A stretch of 64,000 nt of DNA from Adiantum capillus-veneris (GCA_014529385.2 CM043943.1:156113592-156177591); one strand, 5' to 3'; positions 24,275 through 34,711 are shown, counted from the first letter of the stretch. The notes: a model not told the origin generated them from the sequence alone. Numbers and translations are program-made.

Positions 24275-25333
24275 TTAATGGCCCTGACTGTTGCTAGATT
24301 CACCAATTACTCCCCCCTTCCTTGTCTGAGTCATCCCGGATGAAGGTTGGGTGCATGTGCATGGGTTTTGAAATCTGTGTCTATGCATGGCCGTGTAATG
24401 TGGCCCTATTCTTATGTTTGAGACAATGCGTTGGGTAACAATGTGCTGTGCAAGATGCGGGGACTGAAAGTTGTTTTCAGTGGCTTTTGCTAGCGAGGGT
24501 AGCTGTTTATGGAAGAGGAGAGCTTGTAGTTGAATTGCTCTTTCCCTGATTGTTGGTGTTGTGGCGGCAACTATTTTTGGAACCCATTTATATGTGGTTT
24601 GTTGCATCTTTACAGATTTTGCTTTAGTTTTCACCGGTTTCCAGTGCCATTTGGGAGATTCAAGCTTCTTGTTTTGAGTTTTGGGTTTCCTTTCGAGCTC
24701 TGTCGTTGAAACTTTAGTGTTCTCCAGTTTTGGTTGCCATTTCCACTTTGGAGTAACTTCTGTAGGTCTTGGAGATGATGCTGCTTCCGTCTGGAGTTTG
24801 TCCTTAGGTAGCCAGATCTTGCTTGGTTTGTTGGTCAGCAATGTTTTCTTTATCCAGACCTTCTGAATAACCTTTGGTGGTGTTTTTGGCCGATTAGCCA
24901 GTTGCTTATTGTCGATGGGGATACTCGGCCACGAGTGATCTGTTTTGGCGAATGGAGTCATGTACGCGTTAGAGTCGTGTGTGTACCTTAACGCATGTTC
25001 TGATGATTCAGTGACTGCATTGTATGTTCTCATCCATGGAACTCCCAAGCATATTGATTCTCTGATATCTCCGTCTTTCATTACGAAAAATTGATGTGGA
25101 CAACTATTTCCATCAAGATTGATTGGTAAGTTTACTATCCCCAATGTTGGCATTGTTGCACCGTTTGCTGCTTGTAGATCACAGGTGGATTGCACGAGGG
25201 GTTCATCTGTAAGCACCCTATAAGTGGAAAAGTTGACCGCATTGACTCTTGCCCCTGTGTCAATCAATGCTCTTACTGATATTTTCCATGCGGGAGTCTG
25301 ACATTGATGCGAACATCGATTCCTGTTTCCCAT
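24275..25333 (-). pseudogene. second aspartic-protease-like domain with Trp/Lys-rich tail (element C)
   Basis: A 352-codon open frame from an ATG at 25333 contains VRALIDTGARVNAV (catalytic D-T-G near residue 25) and ICLGVPWMRTYNAV (the hydrophobic-Gly pair that closes a retropepsin fold, about residue 95). It lies after the integrase and is distinct from the usual protease in pol (DSGAG, 29472-29480). The C-terminal half is basic and repeats W-x-P/K-K-like blocks: KVWIKK, KIWLPK, PKWKWQPK, PKWHWKPV and YKWVPK. It overlaps the integrase tail by about 60 bases in another frame; the coherent reading passes from the integrase frame into this one through a one-base shift near 25280. A retropepsin fold is established for such motifs; a role here is unknown. 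Confidence 0.6.
24310..24323 (-). promoter_or_regulatory. internal copy of the polypurine tract (element C)
   Basis: AAGGAAGGGGGGAG on the minus strand is identical to the 3' tract at 18574-18587 and lies 5.7 kb upstream of it, close to the end of the second protease-like frame. It could act as a central polypurine tract or mark a former 3' end. Confidence 0.7.
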
Positions 25334-26352
25334 TGTTCATCAGTTTGAATTATAGACAAAGGAATTTGAGCCGTGTCTGCTGGTGGAGGAAGTCTTTGTT
25401 GTTGTAAGGTTTGTTTTCTTTTTAAAATCCTGACTTTGGCCTCTTCTTGCGCTTGATCTTTTGTTTCCTTTGCTTTGTTCTTGCGCTCCTTCGCAGCGTG
25501 TATTTTGGCAAGCATCTCTGTGGTTAGTGGTATGTTGTATTTCTTTAGTCTGCAACCACTAATCCAGTTAGGGATTTCCTCTCCCTCTAATGTCGCAAGT
25601 TTGATGGCACCACTAGATGATATGTCATGAATCACATAGGGTCCATTTCGTCGCTTTTTGAGTTTCCGGGAATGTTGTTTCAGGGAATACATTAATAGCA
25701 AATTCCTTGCTGATAACATGTTGATCAAAGAAAGATTTCATGTTTCGTTTTTGCACGTAGATTGATGCAACAGCTCTCAATCTAGTTTCATCCAGTTTTT
25801 CCAGGACATCTACCTGATTGGATAATTCATGGCCCGTCCATTCTAATTGTTTAGCGACTCGAAGCGTGGGGATAAGGAATTCAAGTGGCAATATCGCCTG
25901 AATTCCATAAACCATGTTGAACGGAGTCGTTCCGATCGATGTTTTGTAAGCTACTCTATATGCCCATAAAGTCGAATGCAGCTTTTGATCCCAGTTAGCT
26001 CTCGAGTCGCCGACAATTTTGGTGAGAATTGTCACCAAAATTTTATTCGTACTTTCTGCTTGGCCGTTCGCTTGTGGGTGATAGGGGCGGACCTCCTGTG
26101 AATTACCATAAATTCGTCCACCAATAGGATTTCAATCACCTCATTGATGAAGTGAGTGCCTCTATCGCTCACGAGCTCAATTGGTAAGCCATAACTGGTG
26201 AAAATGTTCTCATACAAAAACTATGCTGTCTTTTTTGCATCATTTCTGACTGTTGCTTTAGCTTCCACCCATTTTGTTAGATAATCTGTTGCATGTGAAC
26301 ACTATGTCGCATTTTTGGCCAATACACACCCATTCTCATCAATCATTGATAC
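25273..26352 (-). pseudogene. element C integrase, internally deleted
   Basis: Integrase joins element DNA to the host genome. The histidine half of the zinc finger is at the end of the preceding frame (AHIQTTGIHNGH), followed by MRMGVYWPKMRH near 26280-26330. The frame then jumps to ATDYLTKWVEA, so the Cys pair and the first catalytic Asp are deleted. The second Asp (LVSDRGTHF) lies near 26160 and the catalytic Glu (PQANGQAESTNK) near 26060, after a frame change. The tail has a GPY/F module (KRRNGPYVIHDI, about 25620-25650) and a Lys/Gln-rich linker. The protein cannot be active as read. Confidence 0.85.
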
Positions 26353-26354
26353 AT

Positions 26355-29300
26355 CTATGCATGCCCATTGTGAATCCCCGTTGTTTGTATATGAGCTCGG
26401 TTTAAGTACAATTCCTGTTCACTCAATTCAACACAAAGCCTAAGGATTTGATTCGATCCTTGTTTGTATAGCCTCCCTGCCAACATTACCAATGATCTGG
26501 ATGCTGCAATGGTAGATGGTTGTCTTATCACATTCATTGACCCAATAGTCAGCAAAGGAATTACATCCTCGCTCCATCTTGGAACCATTTCTATGTTGAA
26601 AAGATATGCATCTGGCAAATCATCATCAACTCCTAGAGGGTTTTCTCCATGCATCATTCTAGATAAATGATCCGCTCTTTGGTGTGTAGTTCCTTTCTTA
26701 ACTACTACCGTGAAGTCAAACTCAAGCAGTATGATAAACCATCGAACAATTCTCCCCATACTGCAAGGTTTGTTTACTAAGTATAGCAGTGCTTGGTGAT
26801 CAACGAAGAATACAAATTTATTGGAAAGTAAGTAGTGTCTAAATTTTTTCACCGCATAGACCATACCCAATCCTTCCCTCTCAGTTGTTGTGTAATTATT
26901 CTCTGCATTGTTTAGTTGTCTACTGGAGTAACTTATTGGAAAATCCATATTGTTCTCTCCAGGTTGTGCAAGTATGCATCCTATTGCATATGCTGATGCA
27001 TCTACGTGGATGTGAAATATCTTCTCCCAGTTCGGAGCCTTCAAAATTGGAGCGGAAATTAATCTCTGCTTCAACGTTTGAAAAGTTTCCTCGCACCCCT
27101 CTGTCCACTCAAATTTAGTTATCAGAGCGTAAAGTGGTTTTGCAATTATAGCGTATGAGTAGATAAATCTACGATAATATCCACAATGGCCCATAAATGC
27201 CTGTACCTCCTTCACCTTTACTGGTCGTGGTAGATCAACAATGACGCTGATCTTCTCCATGTCTGTCGAAATACCGTTTCTGGGCACTATATGTCCCAAT
27301 ATTTTGCCCTGTCTTACCATGAAGACACATTTCTTCGGATTCAGGAAAATCTGATACAGTCTGCATTTTTCGAACACCTTGGTCAAGTGCTCTATGTGCT
27401 CCAGTGTTACAAGGGAGTGAACACAGAAGTCATCCATGTAAATTTCTAAGAACTGTCTTAGATATTCTTTAAAAGCATGACCCATCAGCCTTTGAAATGT
27501 GGCTGGTGCATTTGTTAGGCCAAAAGCCATTACCCGAAATGCAAAAATACCCCATTCGGTTGCGAAAGCCGTTTTATGTTGATCCTTTGGCTTTATTGCG
27601 AGTTGGTTGTAACCCGAAAAGCCATCTAAGAAGCTATAAGCCTCTTTGCCTGCCACCCTTTCTATTACATGATCAGTAATGGGTAGGGGATAGTTGTCTC
27701 GAATTGTAGCCGCGTTTACTTTCTTGAGATTGACACACACTCTTAACTTTCCATTTTTCTTCGGGACCACCACAATCGGTGAAACCCATTCGGTGTGCTC
27801 AGTTTTGTAAATAAACTCTTCCTCCTTAAGTTTATCTATCTCCTCCTTGATCTTTTTGACAAACGTTTCATTGTAAGTATAGGGATGTTGTCTGCAGGGT
27901 TTGGCGTCATTCTTAAGGGGTATTGTGTGTTGATAGATATTAGGATCCACCCCCTTAAGATCTTTGTATGACCATGCAAACACGTCTCTATACTGTTTAA
28001 GAGTAGCTACCAAAAGCTTTTCCTCTTCTTCAGTAAGATCCGTGGCAATATATGCAAGTTTTGGATCTTCTCCTAGCTCCGTTAGATCTATTCGTTTGGA
28101 TTTTTCAAGAACGTCGTACGATGTACCCGGTTCCTTCAATTCCCTCATAGGTTGTTGCACTATGATTTTCCTATCTTGTATGGTATACTTCTTATAATGG
28201 GACGGTGCATCCATCTTGTCAGAACTCGTGTCCTCATTCGTTTCAAAGTCAGTCATCCATATGTCTCTGAGGGTTCGCTTGAGCTTATTGTACTCTGTTT
28301 TCCTCTCTGTTTTGGTCATTCCAGACTTTGTTTTCCCCCCTTTTTGCGACTTAGTCGTTTGCTTCTCGTGTCTGTTCTTCTTGTTGTTTTTTCGCGGTTT
28401 AGTTTTGATAAACCGGCCAGTGACTTCGTCTTTGACACAATCCTCAGCTTTGACAAGCTTTAGATATCGCGTTCTGTCATCGACAAGAGGCATCGGATTA
28501 TGCTTATTCGCCCTTGATTTTCTAGTTCGCTTGGATTTATACCGCTCATGTCGACTAGGTTTTTGGTTATGAAACTCGTAAAACCTGTCTTGTCTTGACC
28601 TGTGTTTCCTATTCGTCTCTGATGCGCTTGATCTTTCATCATCAGCCTCTATCAGTTGGATTTCATCGTCCAGTGATGGAAGGTCACAACAGAGTGAATC
28701 CATGAATTCTTCCTTCGTTCGATTCCTATCGTTCACTACAGATATCTCGTCAATTATTCTTTTACACTCGGTCTCCTGTGGAGGTTCTTCTTGTTCCTCA
28801 CTCTCCGATCCTGACTCAAGGATGACGCTAGCCATTTGCAACGTTACTAGGTCGTATCCTTCTTCGTCACAAAATTTCGTAGGTGTACATTCGTTAACAC
28901 ATATGTCCAAGGTTGATAATATTTGAGTCCACCCGAATGGCTCAAATAAATGTTTAGGAAAAGGTTCTGGGAAATAAGCCTCGTCATCTACGGATCTTTC
29001 CAAAACGCATTCCTCTTTGATTATCTCTCCACAATCAGATGCTCCACACATCCAGACATGCGCTTTCGTTTGCATCCATGCAGGTATTTCTTTTTCATTT
29101 ACAGTGGTTGAATTCAATTCTTGCACTGGTGTTTTTGCAACGTCTCCATAGCTGTGATCCTTCATGTTGATCTTCGTTATTAGCTCTTCGTGCCTTAGGT
29201 AGATTTGGTCATACCCCCAATCTTGTATCATTTTGAGTTGATGCATAAAAGGTCGTCCCAAAATAATGTCAAAGTTGTTCGTTTTTCCGAAATCCACCAC

Positions 29301-30404
29301 AGCAAAGGTGTGCTCATAGTTAATTCCACACGAAGTTACAACTATTTGATCCAGGATTCCCAATGGTCTCTCTACATACCCATCTACGAGTTGCATTTTC
29401 ATTCTCGTATTCCTGAGAGCTGGTCGGCCCCACTTCTCCCAGATTTGCTTGGTAGCAATCGCCACTCCCGCTCCACTGTCTAGGATAGCTATCATTTTTA
29501 TATTCTGATATTCCACAGGTAGGGTTGTATTCCCCTCTTCGCCTTCACAGTAATCTCCGACCTTGTTTATGGGCACTGGTTGGGCTTTGGGTTGACTTTC
29601 CCGTTTGTTTTCTTCTCCCGTAGGGTTTATCGGAAGAGGAATCTTTACTCCCTTATGCTCCAAATGTTTCCCCATGTCTTCCCATAAGTGTGGTCTGACT
29701 TTCAAGAGTTCGGACAGCGTGATTGTGCATGTTATAGGTGTTGACAGCATCTCTTGAAGACTTTTTGTGTCAACCATATGTGGAATAGTTCTCATTTGGG
29801 ATGGAACTAATCTTATCTCTGATTGTGCCTCATGTTCACCTATAAATGAAGGCAGGGTTTTCAAGGATTGGGCTTTGCTTTCCATCGAAACCTCCGTTCC
29901 CGCATCCCCATATAGCGATTGTATATCGGCTGGATAAAATCCGTTATCCAAGTTAATCTCAGGAATTGGAGCAGACTGTAACATCGCGCTTCCGTTCTTT
30001 CTATTTCTAATGGTTTCCCATAAGTGTTGGGGCCATTGTTCTTCAACTTCTGGAATTGGCATCATCGTCATTGATTTAGCATCATCAGTCGTGTTCGGTA
30101 CCACTCGATGATCCAGTGACAATATTGTTTCAGGCTTGGGTTCGTTTACTTGTTTTGGTTCATCGATTTTTAATTTTTCTCGCTCTTTGTGAATCAACAC
30201 TTCTTGTTCTGGGGTTCTAACCATCTTAGGTTCAATCAACGCTTGGGCTGTCTCAATGAGGTGTTTACACATTTCCAAACGCTTCGTTTCTACTTCTGGT
30301 TGAGGATAAGTTAACCATCTTTGCTCTAAAGTTTGGTTTGTTTTTAGCCTTGCTTCGTACGCTTGTAATAGAGCATCTAATGGCTCTAGCACTTTGTCAA
30401 CCAA
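26355..30404 (-). CDS. element C pol: protease, reverse transcriptase, RNase H (1349 codons open)
   Basis: An uninterrupted frame codes for polyprotein processing and DNA synthesis. In order: an acidic spacer; protease with ILDSGAGVAIA (residue about 309) and IILGRPF; a Lys/Arg-rich linker; RT with VPKKNGKLRVCVNLKKVN, MAFGLTNAPATFQR and the catalytic YMDD (27429-27440, residue about 989); RNase H with HVDASAYAIG (about residue 1133) and TTTEREGLGMVYA; and the start of integrase. The first codon here is not ATG, so it is probably translated as a gag-pol fusion from upstream. ITRAQAKDL, typical of the gag-pol junction, lies just upstream near 30680. That a 4-kb frame is intact while gag, integrase and the accessory frame are broken is notable. 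Confidence 0.9.
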   Translation of the reverse strand: MVDKVLEPLDALLQAYEARLKTNQTLEQRWLTYPQPEVETKRLEMCKHLIETAQALIEPKMVRTPEQEVLIHKEREKLKIDEPKQVNEPKPETILSLDHRVVPNTTDDAKSMTMMPIPEVEEQWPQHLWETIRNRKNGSAMLQSAPIPEINLDNGFYPADIQSLYGDAGTEVSMESKAQSLKTLPSFIGEHEAQSEIRLVPSQMRTIPHMVDTKSLQEMLSTPITCTITLSELLKVRPHLWEDMGKHLEHKGVKIPLPINPTGEENKRESQPKAQPVPINKVGDYCEGEEGNTTLPVEYQNIKMIAILDSGAGVAIATKQIWEKWGRPALRNTRMKMQLVDGYVERPLGILDQIVVTSCGINYEHTFAVVDFGKTNNFDIILGRPFMHQLKMIQDWGYDQIYLRHEELITKINMKDHSYGDVAKTPVQELNSTTVNEKEIPAWMQTKAHVWMCGASDCGEIIKEECVLERSVDDEAYFPEPFPKHLFEPFGWTQILSTLDICVNECTPTKFCDEEGYDLVTLQMASVILESGSESEEQEEPPQETECKRIIDEISVVNDRNRTKEEFMDSLCCDLPSLDDEIQLIEADDERSSASETNRKHRSRQDRFYEFHNQKPSRHERYKSKRTRKSRANKHNPMPLVDDRTRYLKLVKAEDCVKDEVTGRFIKTKPRKNNKKNRHEKQTTKSQKGGKTKSGMTKTERKTEYNKLKRTLRDIWMTDFETNEDTSSDKMDAPSHYKKYTIQDRKIIVQQPMRELKEPGTSYDVLEKSKRIDLTELGEDPKLAYIATDLTEEEEKLLVATLKQYRDVFAWSYKDLKGVDPNIYQHTIPLKNDAKPCRQHPYTYNETFVKKIKEEIDKLKEEEFIYKTEHTEWVSPIVVVPKKNGKLRVCVNLKKVNAATIRDNYPLPITDHVIERVAGKEAYSFLDGFSGYNQLAIKPKDQHKTAFATEWGIFAFRVMAFGLTNAPATFQRLMGHAFKEYLRQFLEIYMDDFCVHSLVTLEHIEHLTKVFEKCRLYQIFLNPKKCVFMVRQGKILGHIVPRNGISTDMEKISVIVDLPRPVKVKEVQAFMGHCGYYRRFIYSYAIIAKPLYALITKFEWTEGCEETFQTLKQRLISAPILKAPNWEKIFHIHVDASAYAIGCILAQPGENNMDFPISYSSRQLNNAENNYTTTEREGLGMVYAVKKFRHYLLSNKFVFFVDHQALLYLVNKPCSMGRIVRWFIILLEFDFTVVVKKGTTHQRADHLSRMMHGENPLGVDDDLPDAYLFNIEMVPRWSEDVIPLLTIGSMNVIRQPSTIAASRSLVMLAGRLYKQGSNQILRLCVELSEQELYLNRAHIQTTGIHNGHA

Positions 30405-30559
30405 GACTGATCCTCCTCAGGACGCTTTCCTCGGCTTGTTGTTAACCTCAGCAGTTTTACTCTCTCTCTCTCTCTTGTTTGAGTTGCTCCTTCGTTTCAT
30501 GCAATTCGTTTTGCATGGCAATTTGGCTATTCAACCTTCTCGTTTTCATCCTGTCTCAT

Positions 30560-33192
30560 TTCGCCTTCCAAGATTTTCGCTGGGTTCTCACGGATAAGCT
30601 CTCATTTTCTGTGGGTATCGGCAACTCGACCTTTTCCTCCATGGACTCGTTTTTCGTTAAGTCCTTGGCTTGGGCTCTGGTTATCGCATTTATTTGGATC
30701 ATGGAATCGGTTCCTGAACCGCTACTTGCACCTGGTATCACCCCCACAATATTCATAGTCGCTTTTCCCTTGTTGTCTGAATTTTTGGGCAATCTGGCAA
30801 TATGTGATTCACACCACATCCGTCACAAAACCCAAAAATTTTCACTCTTTTGCCTTTGAAAGGACAGTTACGCTCCCAATGATCCGTACTTCCGCAGCTA
30901 TAGCACTGTCCAATTGGTGTTTGATTTTGAGGAGGTGGTCCCATTGGTTGTCCTGCTCTATTAGGATATCCTCTTGGTTTGTAATTCTAGTTCGCAATGA
31001 GCATTAACGTTCTTTCGTCTACCAAATATTGATCTCTCGAAGGTTGTGCTACATACGTTGGTGGTGCCATACCCTCGCTATTTCCCCACGGTTGATAGGC
31101 TTCGTCTGCGTATATTTGTGATTCGGGTTCTGTTGCGTAAGGCTCATTTGGTTCCTCGTAATACGAAACTTGAAGTGTACTATTTGTTCCTGGTGATGCT
31201 TCACAAGGTTGAGCATACCTAATCATGGCCCTATTTTCCTGTGGTAATGGAGGTTGTTGACCCAATACAGGTTGAGGTCTGTGTGCTCCTGCTACCAGAT
31301 TCATATTTGGTCCAACTTCATACCTTGGAGGAGGTGGTTGGGATGGTCCTGCCGGAGGTCCATACGGTCTTTCCCTCACATAGTTTTTGTTATAAAAGCA
31401 CTCTTTCGTGCTATGATTTGTCCATTTTTGTTCTATGGCGCACCATTTCAGTACTCGTCCATTCGCAGCTGGTGCTTTCGGCTGTTGTGTGCACCACGGC
31501 GTCGGATGATCCCCCCTGCATATGTCACACTTCCTCGTCTGAGACTGTCTCATAACTGGATTTGATCTCATATGTTGCTACATTCTCTTCGTTACCTCCT
31601 CTATCAATTGATCAGCTGTCGTCATCAAGGATGCCTGGACATCCTTCTTGGTAGAGGGTTCGATTTTAATCGACGAAGAGCCACTGGTTACTGAATCAGT
31701 ATCCTCTGACACTTCCACATATGCTTTGCAGTTATCGACAAGATATAACGCTTCCCTTGTAACCTGTTGAAACGTGCTACAGGCTTTCAAGTGAAGGTAC
31801 TTTTTCAAGGTTTCATTCCTAAGTTCTTCAACGAAGAGCACAGACAATCTCTCGTCCTGCTGTAATTCTCTCCTTGGGCACCTCTCGATGTATTGCTTGA
31901 ATCTCAAGGTTGCTTCCTTCACTTTTTCATTCTCCCTTTGTTTAAAAGCGTATATCTGTGATACAGTATTATGCTTTATACCCCGTTTTGAGAATTCTTC
32001 ATCGAACTCTCGCAATACATGTTCAATATTTGGACAAGTTTTAGGGTTTAAAGGTTGAAACCAAGTTAAGGCCGTCCCTTCCAAGGTCAACCCGAATCCC
32101 TCGTATTGAGCGTGGAAATCACTGATCTGTTCTGCTCTTAAGACTTTCTTAAAGAGAGATACATGAGCATATGGATCCCCCGATCCGCTATACTTCTTCG
32201 GCATGCACTTTGCTACTTGGGATGGTCTGATCCGTCTAAGGTCTGCGGTCAATCTCATTGCTCCCATGTCTCGACTTAATCGTTCTCGCGCATCAGGGAG
32301 GTCGTAGGTTGCTCTCGTTGGCTCCCCCGCCCCAAATCTACTACTAGGAGGCAAATGTGATGGGGTGGCTGCAAATGTCGGACCTACAGCCGTGTGTGTA
32401 GATATAGGAACCGCACTACCTCGATTTGTAGCCATTGATTCTCTAGAATGTAACGCTCCCATGGGGCTTGGCATCGAATAATGAGGTTGGCATCCGCTCA
32501 CTCATCTCTCCGACGTAGGGTTCCTCACATCTATAATAGAGATCTTGCTCTCCGTTATTATACTGGTATAACCCCAAGTAGACATTATCCGTGTTGATTC
32601 TCAACGTTTCGTTTTCTCACCTTAATCTCGCATTAGGTAAGCTCATTGTTGGTGCCTTTTCCTCATGTTCCTCGTCTATTTTGGCTTTTGTGCCCATCAA
32701 TCTCGACTTGTCTATAATGTTAGGATTCAGGACTACCAAATACATGATACTCTCGTCATCTAGGTACCTGTCTCCGCTATAGATCACAGGCACTAAGTCC
32801 CTGAACTCACTTGGTCTATCTTCTATTTTCACATAGTAGCGGTCCATACCATCTTTGTATATCTTGGCACCTTGCTTGTTGTCATATTGATACTTGATGA
32901 GCAATAGCTTTAGTGTGGCCGAGGGGTCCAATGGTCCTACTGCCATGTTTTCTCTTCCGTTTATTTTTATTTTTCCCAAGTGTTCTATGAAATACTCGGA
33001 AGATTTCTCTGAAGAAGTGTCGGAGATGACTTCTTCAAGGATCGGCTCTAACGGTCGCACTATCCCTTGGTTTACACTCTCTTCCGTCGATGCAACACTC
33101 GTTTGATCCGCTAAATTTAGGTGTCTGGTGTTGATTTGTTTTCCCGATCTCAAAAACATGAAGAAAGTGGGATTTACTAGGACTGAATTCAA
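30560..33192 (-). pseudogene. element C gag
   Basis: Gag would form the particle and bind RNA. Segments from high to low coordinates: an N-terminal part (32617-33192), a capsid-like retrotransposon-gag domain (31578-32501: KKYSGSGDPYAHVSLFKKVL, GTALTWFQPL), and a Gln/Pro-rich part with knuckle CDICRGDHPTPWC (30987-31571). Then come two more knuckles, CYSCGSTDHWERNC and CDGCGVNHILPDC (30753-30944), and ITRAQAKDL near the end. In-frame stops lie near 32615, 31578-31580 and 30985, and frame changes near 32500 and 30820. Two knuckles have the spacing C-x2-C-x3-H-x4-C instead of x4. No ATG is seen at the proposed start. Confidence 0.8.
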
Positions 33193-33466
33193 ACCTCTTA
33201 CCTGGAGATGGAAAGATCTTCCAATTCTTGCGACTGCATGAACTGTTACTTGCCCAGTCTCTGCAAATGAATACGTTGGATGGCTATGAGATCACTGTGT
33301 CATTCCAACTGTCAGCAAATTCAACACTTCAAAATGATCTCAACACAATTTTGCTTGCAGATTATTGACAGTATGTCCAATTTGAGTTTTGAAAACTCCT
33401 GGTATCTTGTATAACCTAGGTCTATGAGCAGGTGAAAAATGAGCTGGATCTCGGCCAGAGGTACAC

Positions 33467-33478
33467 TGATCGCGATCG
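33467..33478. repeat. palindromic motif copy in leader
   Basis: TGATCGCGATCG preceded by GAGGTACAC; one base differs from the perfect palindrome. Confidence 0.85.
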
Positions 33479-33908
33479 TAGTTCTAAGCCCAAATCAGAT
33501 GAAACTTCAACAGCTTGTTCACTAGGCTATTTTAAGACTACCTGCCAGACACTTTTGTATTTGGACTCAAAAAAATCAAGTTTTTACCATTTCTTGGTTG
33601 GAAGTGCCTGTTTTTCCAAATTTATCAGTTTGACTGGATTTTGATGTTTGATTTGGGATTTGAGAGATACCTGGGTTGTCCTGTGTACAGGCTATCCCTC
33701 TGTATGGTTCCTTCCTAGTTTTGACGTGTCTTGGTCTACTGAAAGTCAATTTCTAAGCCAGTTTAGCAATTTTTGACTTGGATGTGTATTCAGATGGTTT
33801 GACAGGTATTTTGAGGTTTCTGGCTCTAGGTCCTTTAGACTTTAATGTTTGTATACACCTGGGGATCCCACAGATGAAATCTCGTCAAAATCTTGCTCTT
33901 AGGTACAC

Positions 33909-33920
33909 TGATCGCGATCG
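33909..33920. repeat. palindromic motif copy in leader
   Basis: TGATCGCGATCG preceded by AGGTACAC; 442 bp from the copy at 33467. Confidence 0.85.
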
Positions 33921-34181
33921 TACTTCTCAGCCCAAATTAGACCAAATTTGGCATGCTTGTAGACACTGATGTTTTAAGGCTATCCCCAAAGTCATTTTGC
34001 ATTTGGATCACCAAAAGTCAAGATTTTGCAGTTTCTGGGTTTGTCAGGCTAGTTTTACCCAAGTGGTCTGATTTCCTTGATTTTTGATTTTTTTGAGTGT
34101 GGTTGCTTTAGACAAAGTTGTTTAGAATTTTATCAGGAAGTCACATGTCAAATCTTATCCAAATCTGACACTGAGGTACAC

Positions 34182-34193
34182 CGATCGTGATCG
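34182..34193. repeat. palindromic motif copy in leader
   Basis: CGATCGTGATCG preceded by GAGGTACAC; 273 bp from the previous copy, the same spacing as between the two intact 3' copies. Confidence 0.85.
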
Positions 34194-34692
34194 TAATACC
34201 TGGGCCAAATCTGATGAAATTTTGTCTGCTCCCTTTGACAAGTGTTTCCTAGTGTTTTGTGCTACCACTTTGTGATTTGAATCAATATCAATCCTGTTTG
34301 GTCAAATTTTCAGAATTTCAGAGTCTTATGGCTTTTTTTGGCCAAAGTTATGGTTTTCTGGTTTCTCGGAATGTGATTTACTTATCCTACTCCTAAGTAC
34401 AAAAATGAAAAAACATAAGAAAATGAATCAAACAAAACAAGCACGACGGATTTCAGATGAGATTTCAGTACTCAATCGAATTAGAAAAATTGAAGAGAAA
34501 AAATGCTTTAACACACTCACTCACAGCTCCCTAAATCTCCTAAGAGAGGATCTAGCCAGTCCACTTGCTCTAGAATCCACTAAGCACTAAACCCTTGTCT
34601 AGCAGCCTAACTAAGGTGTAAAATGGATTTGTGGATTGATCCTTTTTAAGGAGTCTAACTGTGCACTCGGTCACTCATCACCTAAGGTGCAT

Positions 34693-34710
34693 TCCCCGGC
34701 AACGGCGCCA
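34693..34710 (-). promoter_or_regulatory. primer-binding site of element C (tRNA-Asp type)
   Basis: The minus strand reads TGGCGCCGTTGCCGGGGA one base after the 5' LTR. This is complementary to the 3' end of plant tRNA-Asp, a primer used by Athila and related gypsy elements. Confidence 0.92.
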
Positions 34711-34711
34711 A

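Larger units (their letters stand above)
33193..34692 (-). other. 5' leader of element C with palindromic repeats
   Basis: This noncoding leader between primer-binding site and gag holds three copies of the palindromic motif (33467, 33909, 34182). Around each copy the sequence is related, for example a CCCAAAT(C/T)AGA phrase after the motif and a TTTTAAG-CTA phrase further on. The leader therefore consists of diverged tandem units of about 270-440 bp. Confidence 0.65.

Noticed and set aside
33467-34193. Regularly repeated motif as a CRISPR-like array
   Set aside because: Spacings are 273-442 bp, units are diverged copies of one sequence and not unique spacers, and the setting is a plant retrotransposon.
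34693-34710. tRNA gene at the tRNA-like sequence
   Set aside because: Only the 3'-end complement is present, next to an LTR; it is a primer-binding site. The same holds for 17589-17600 and 48009-48026.
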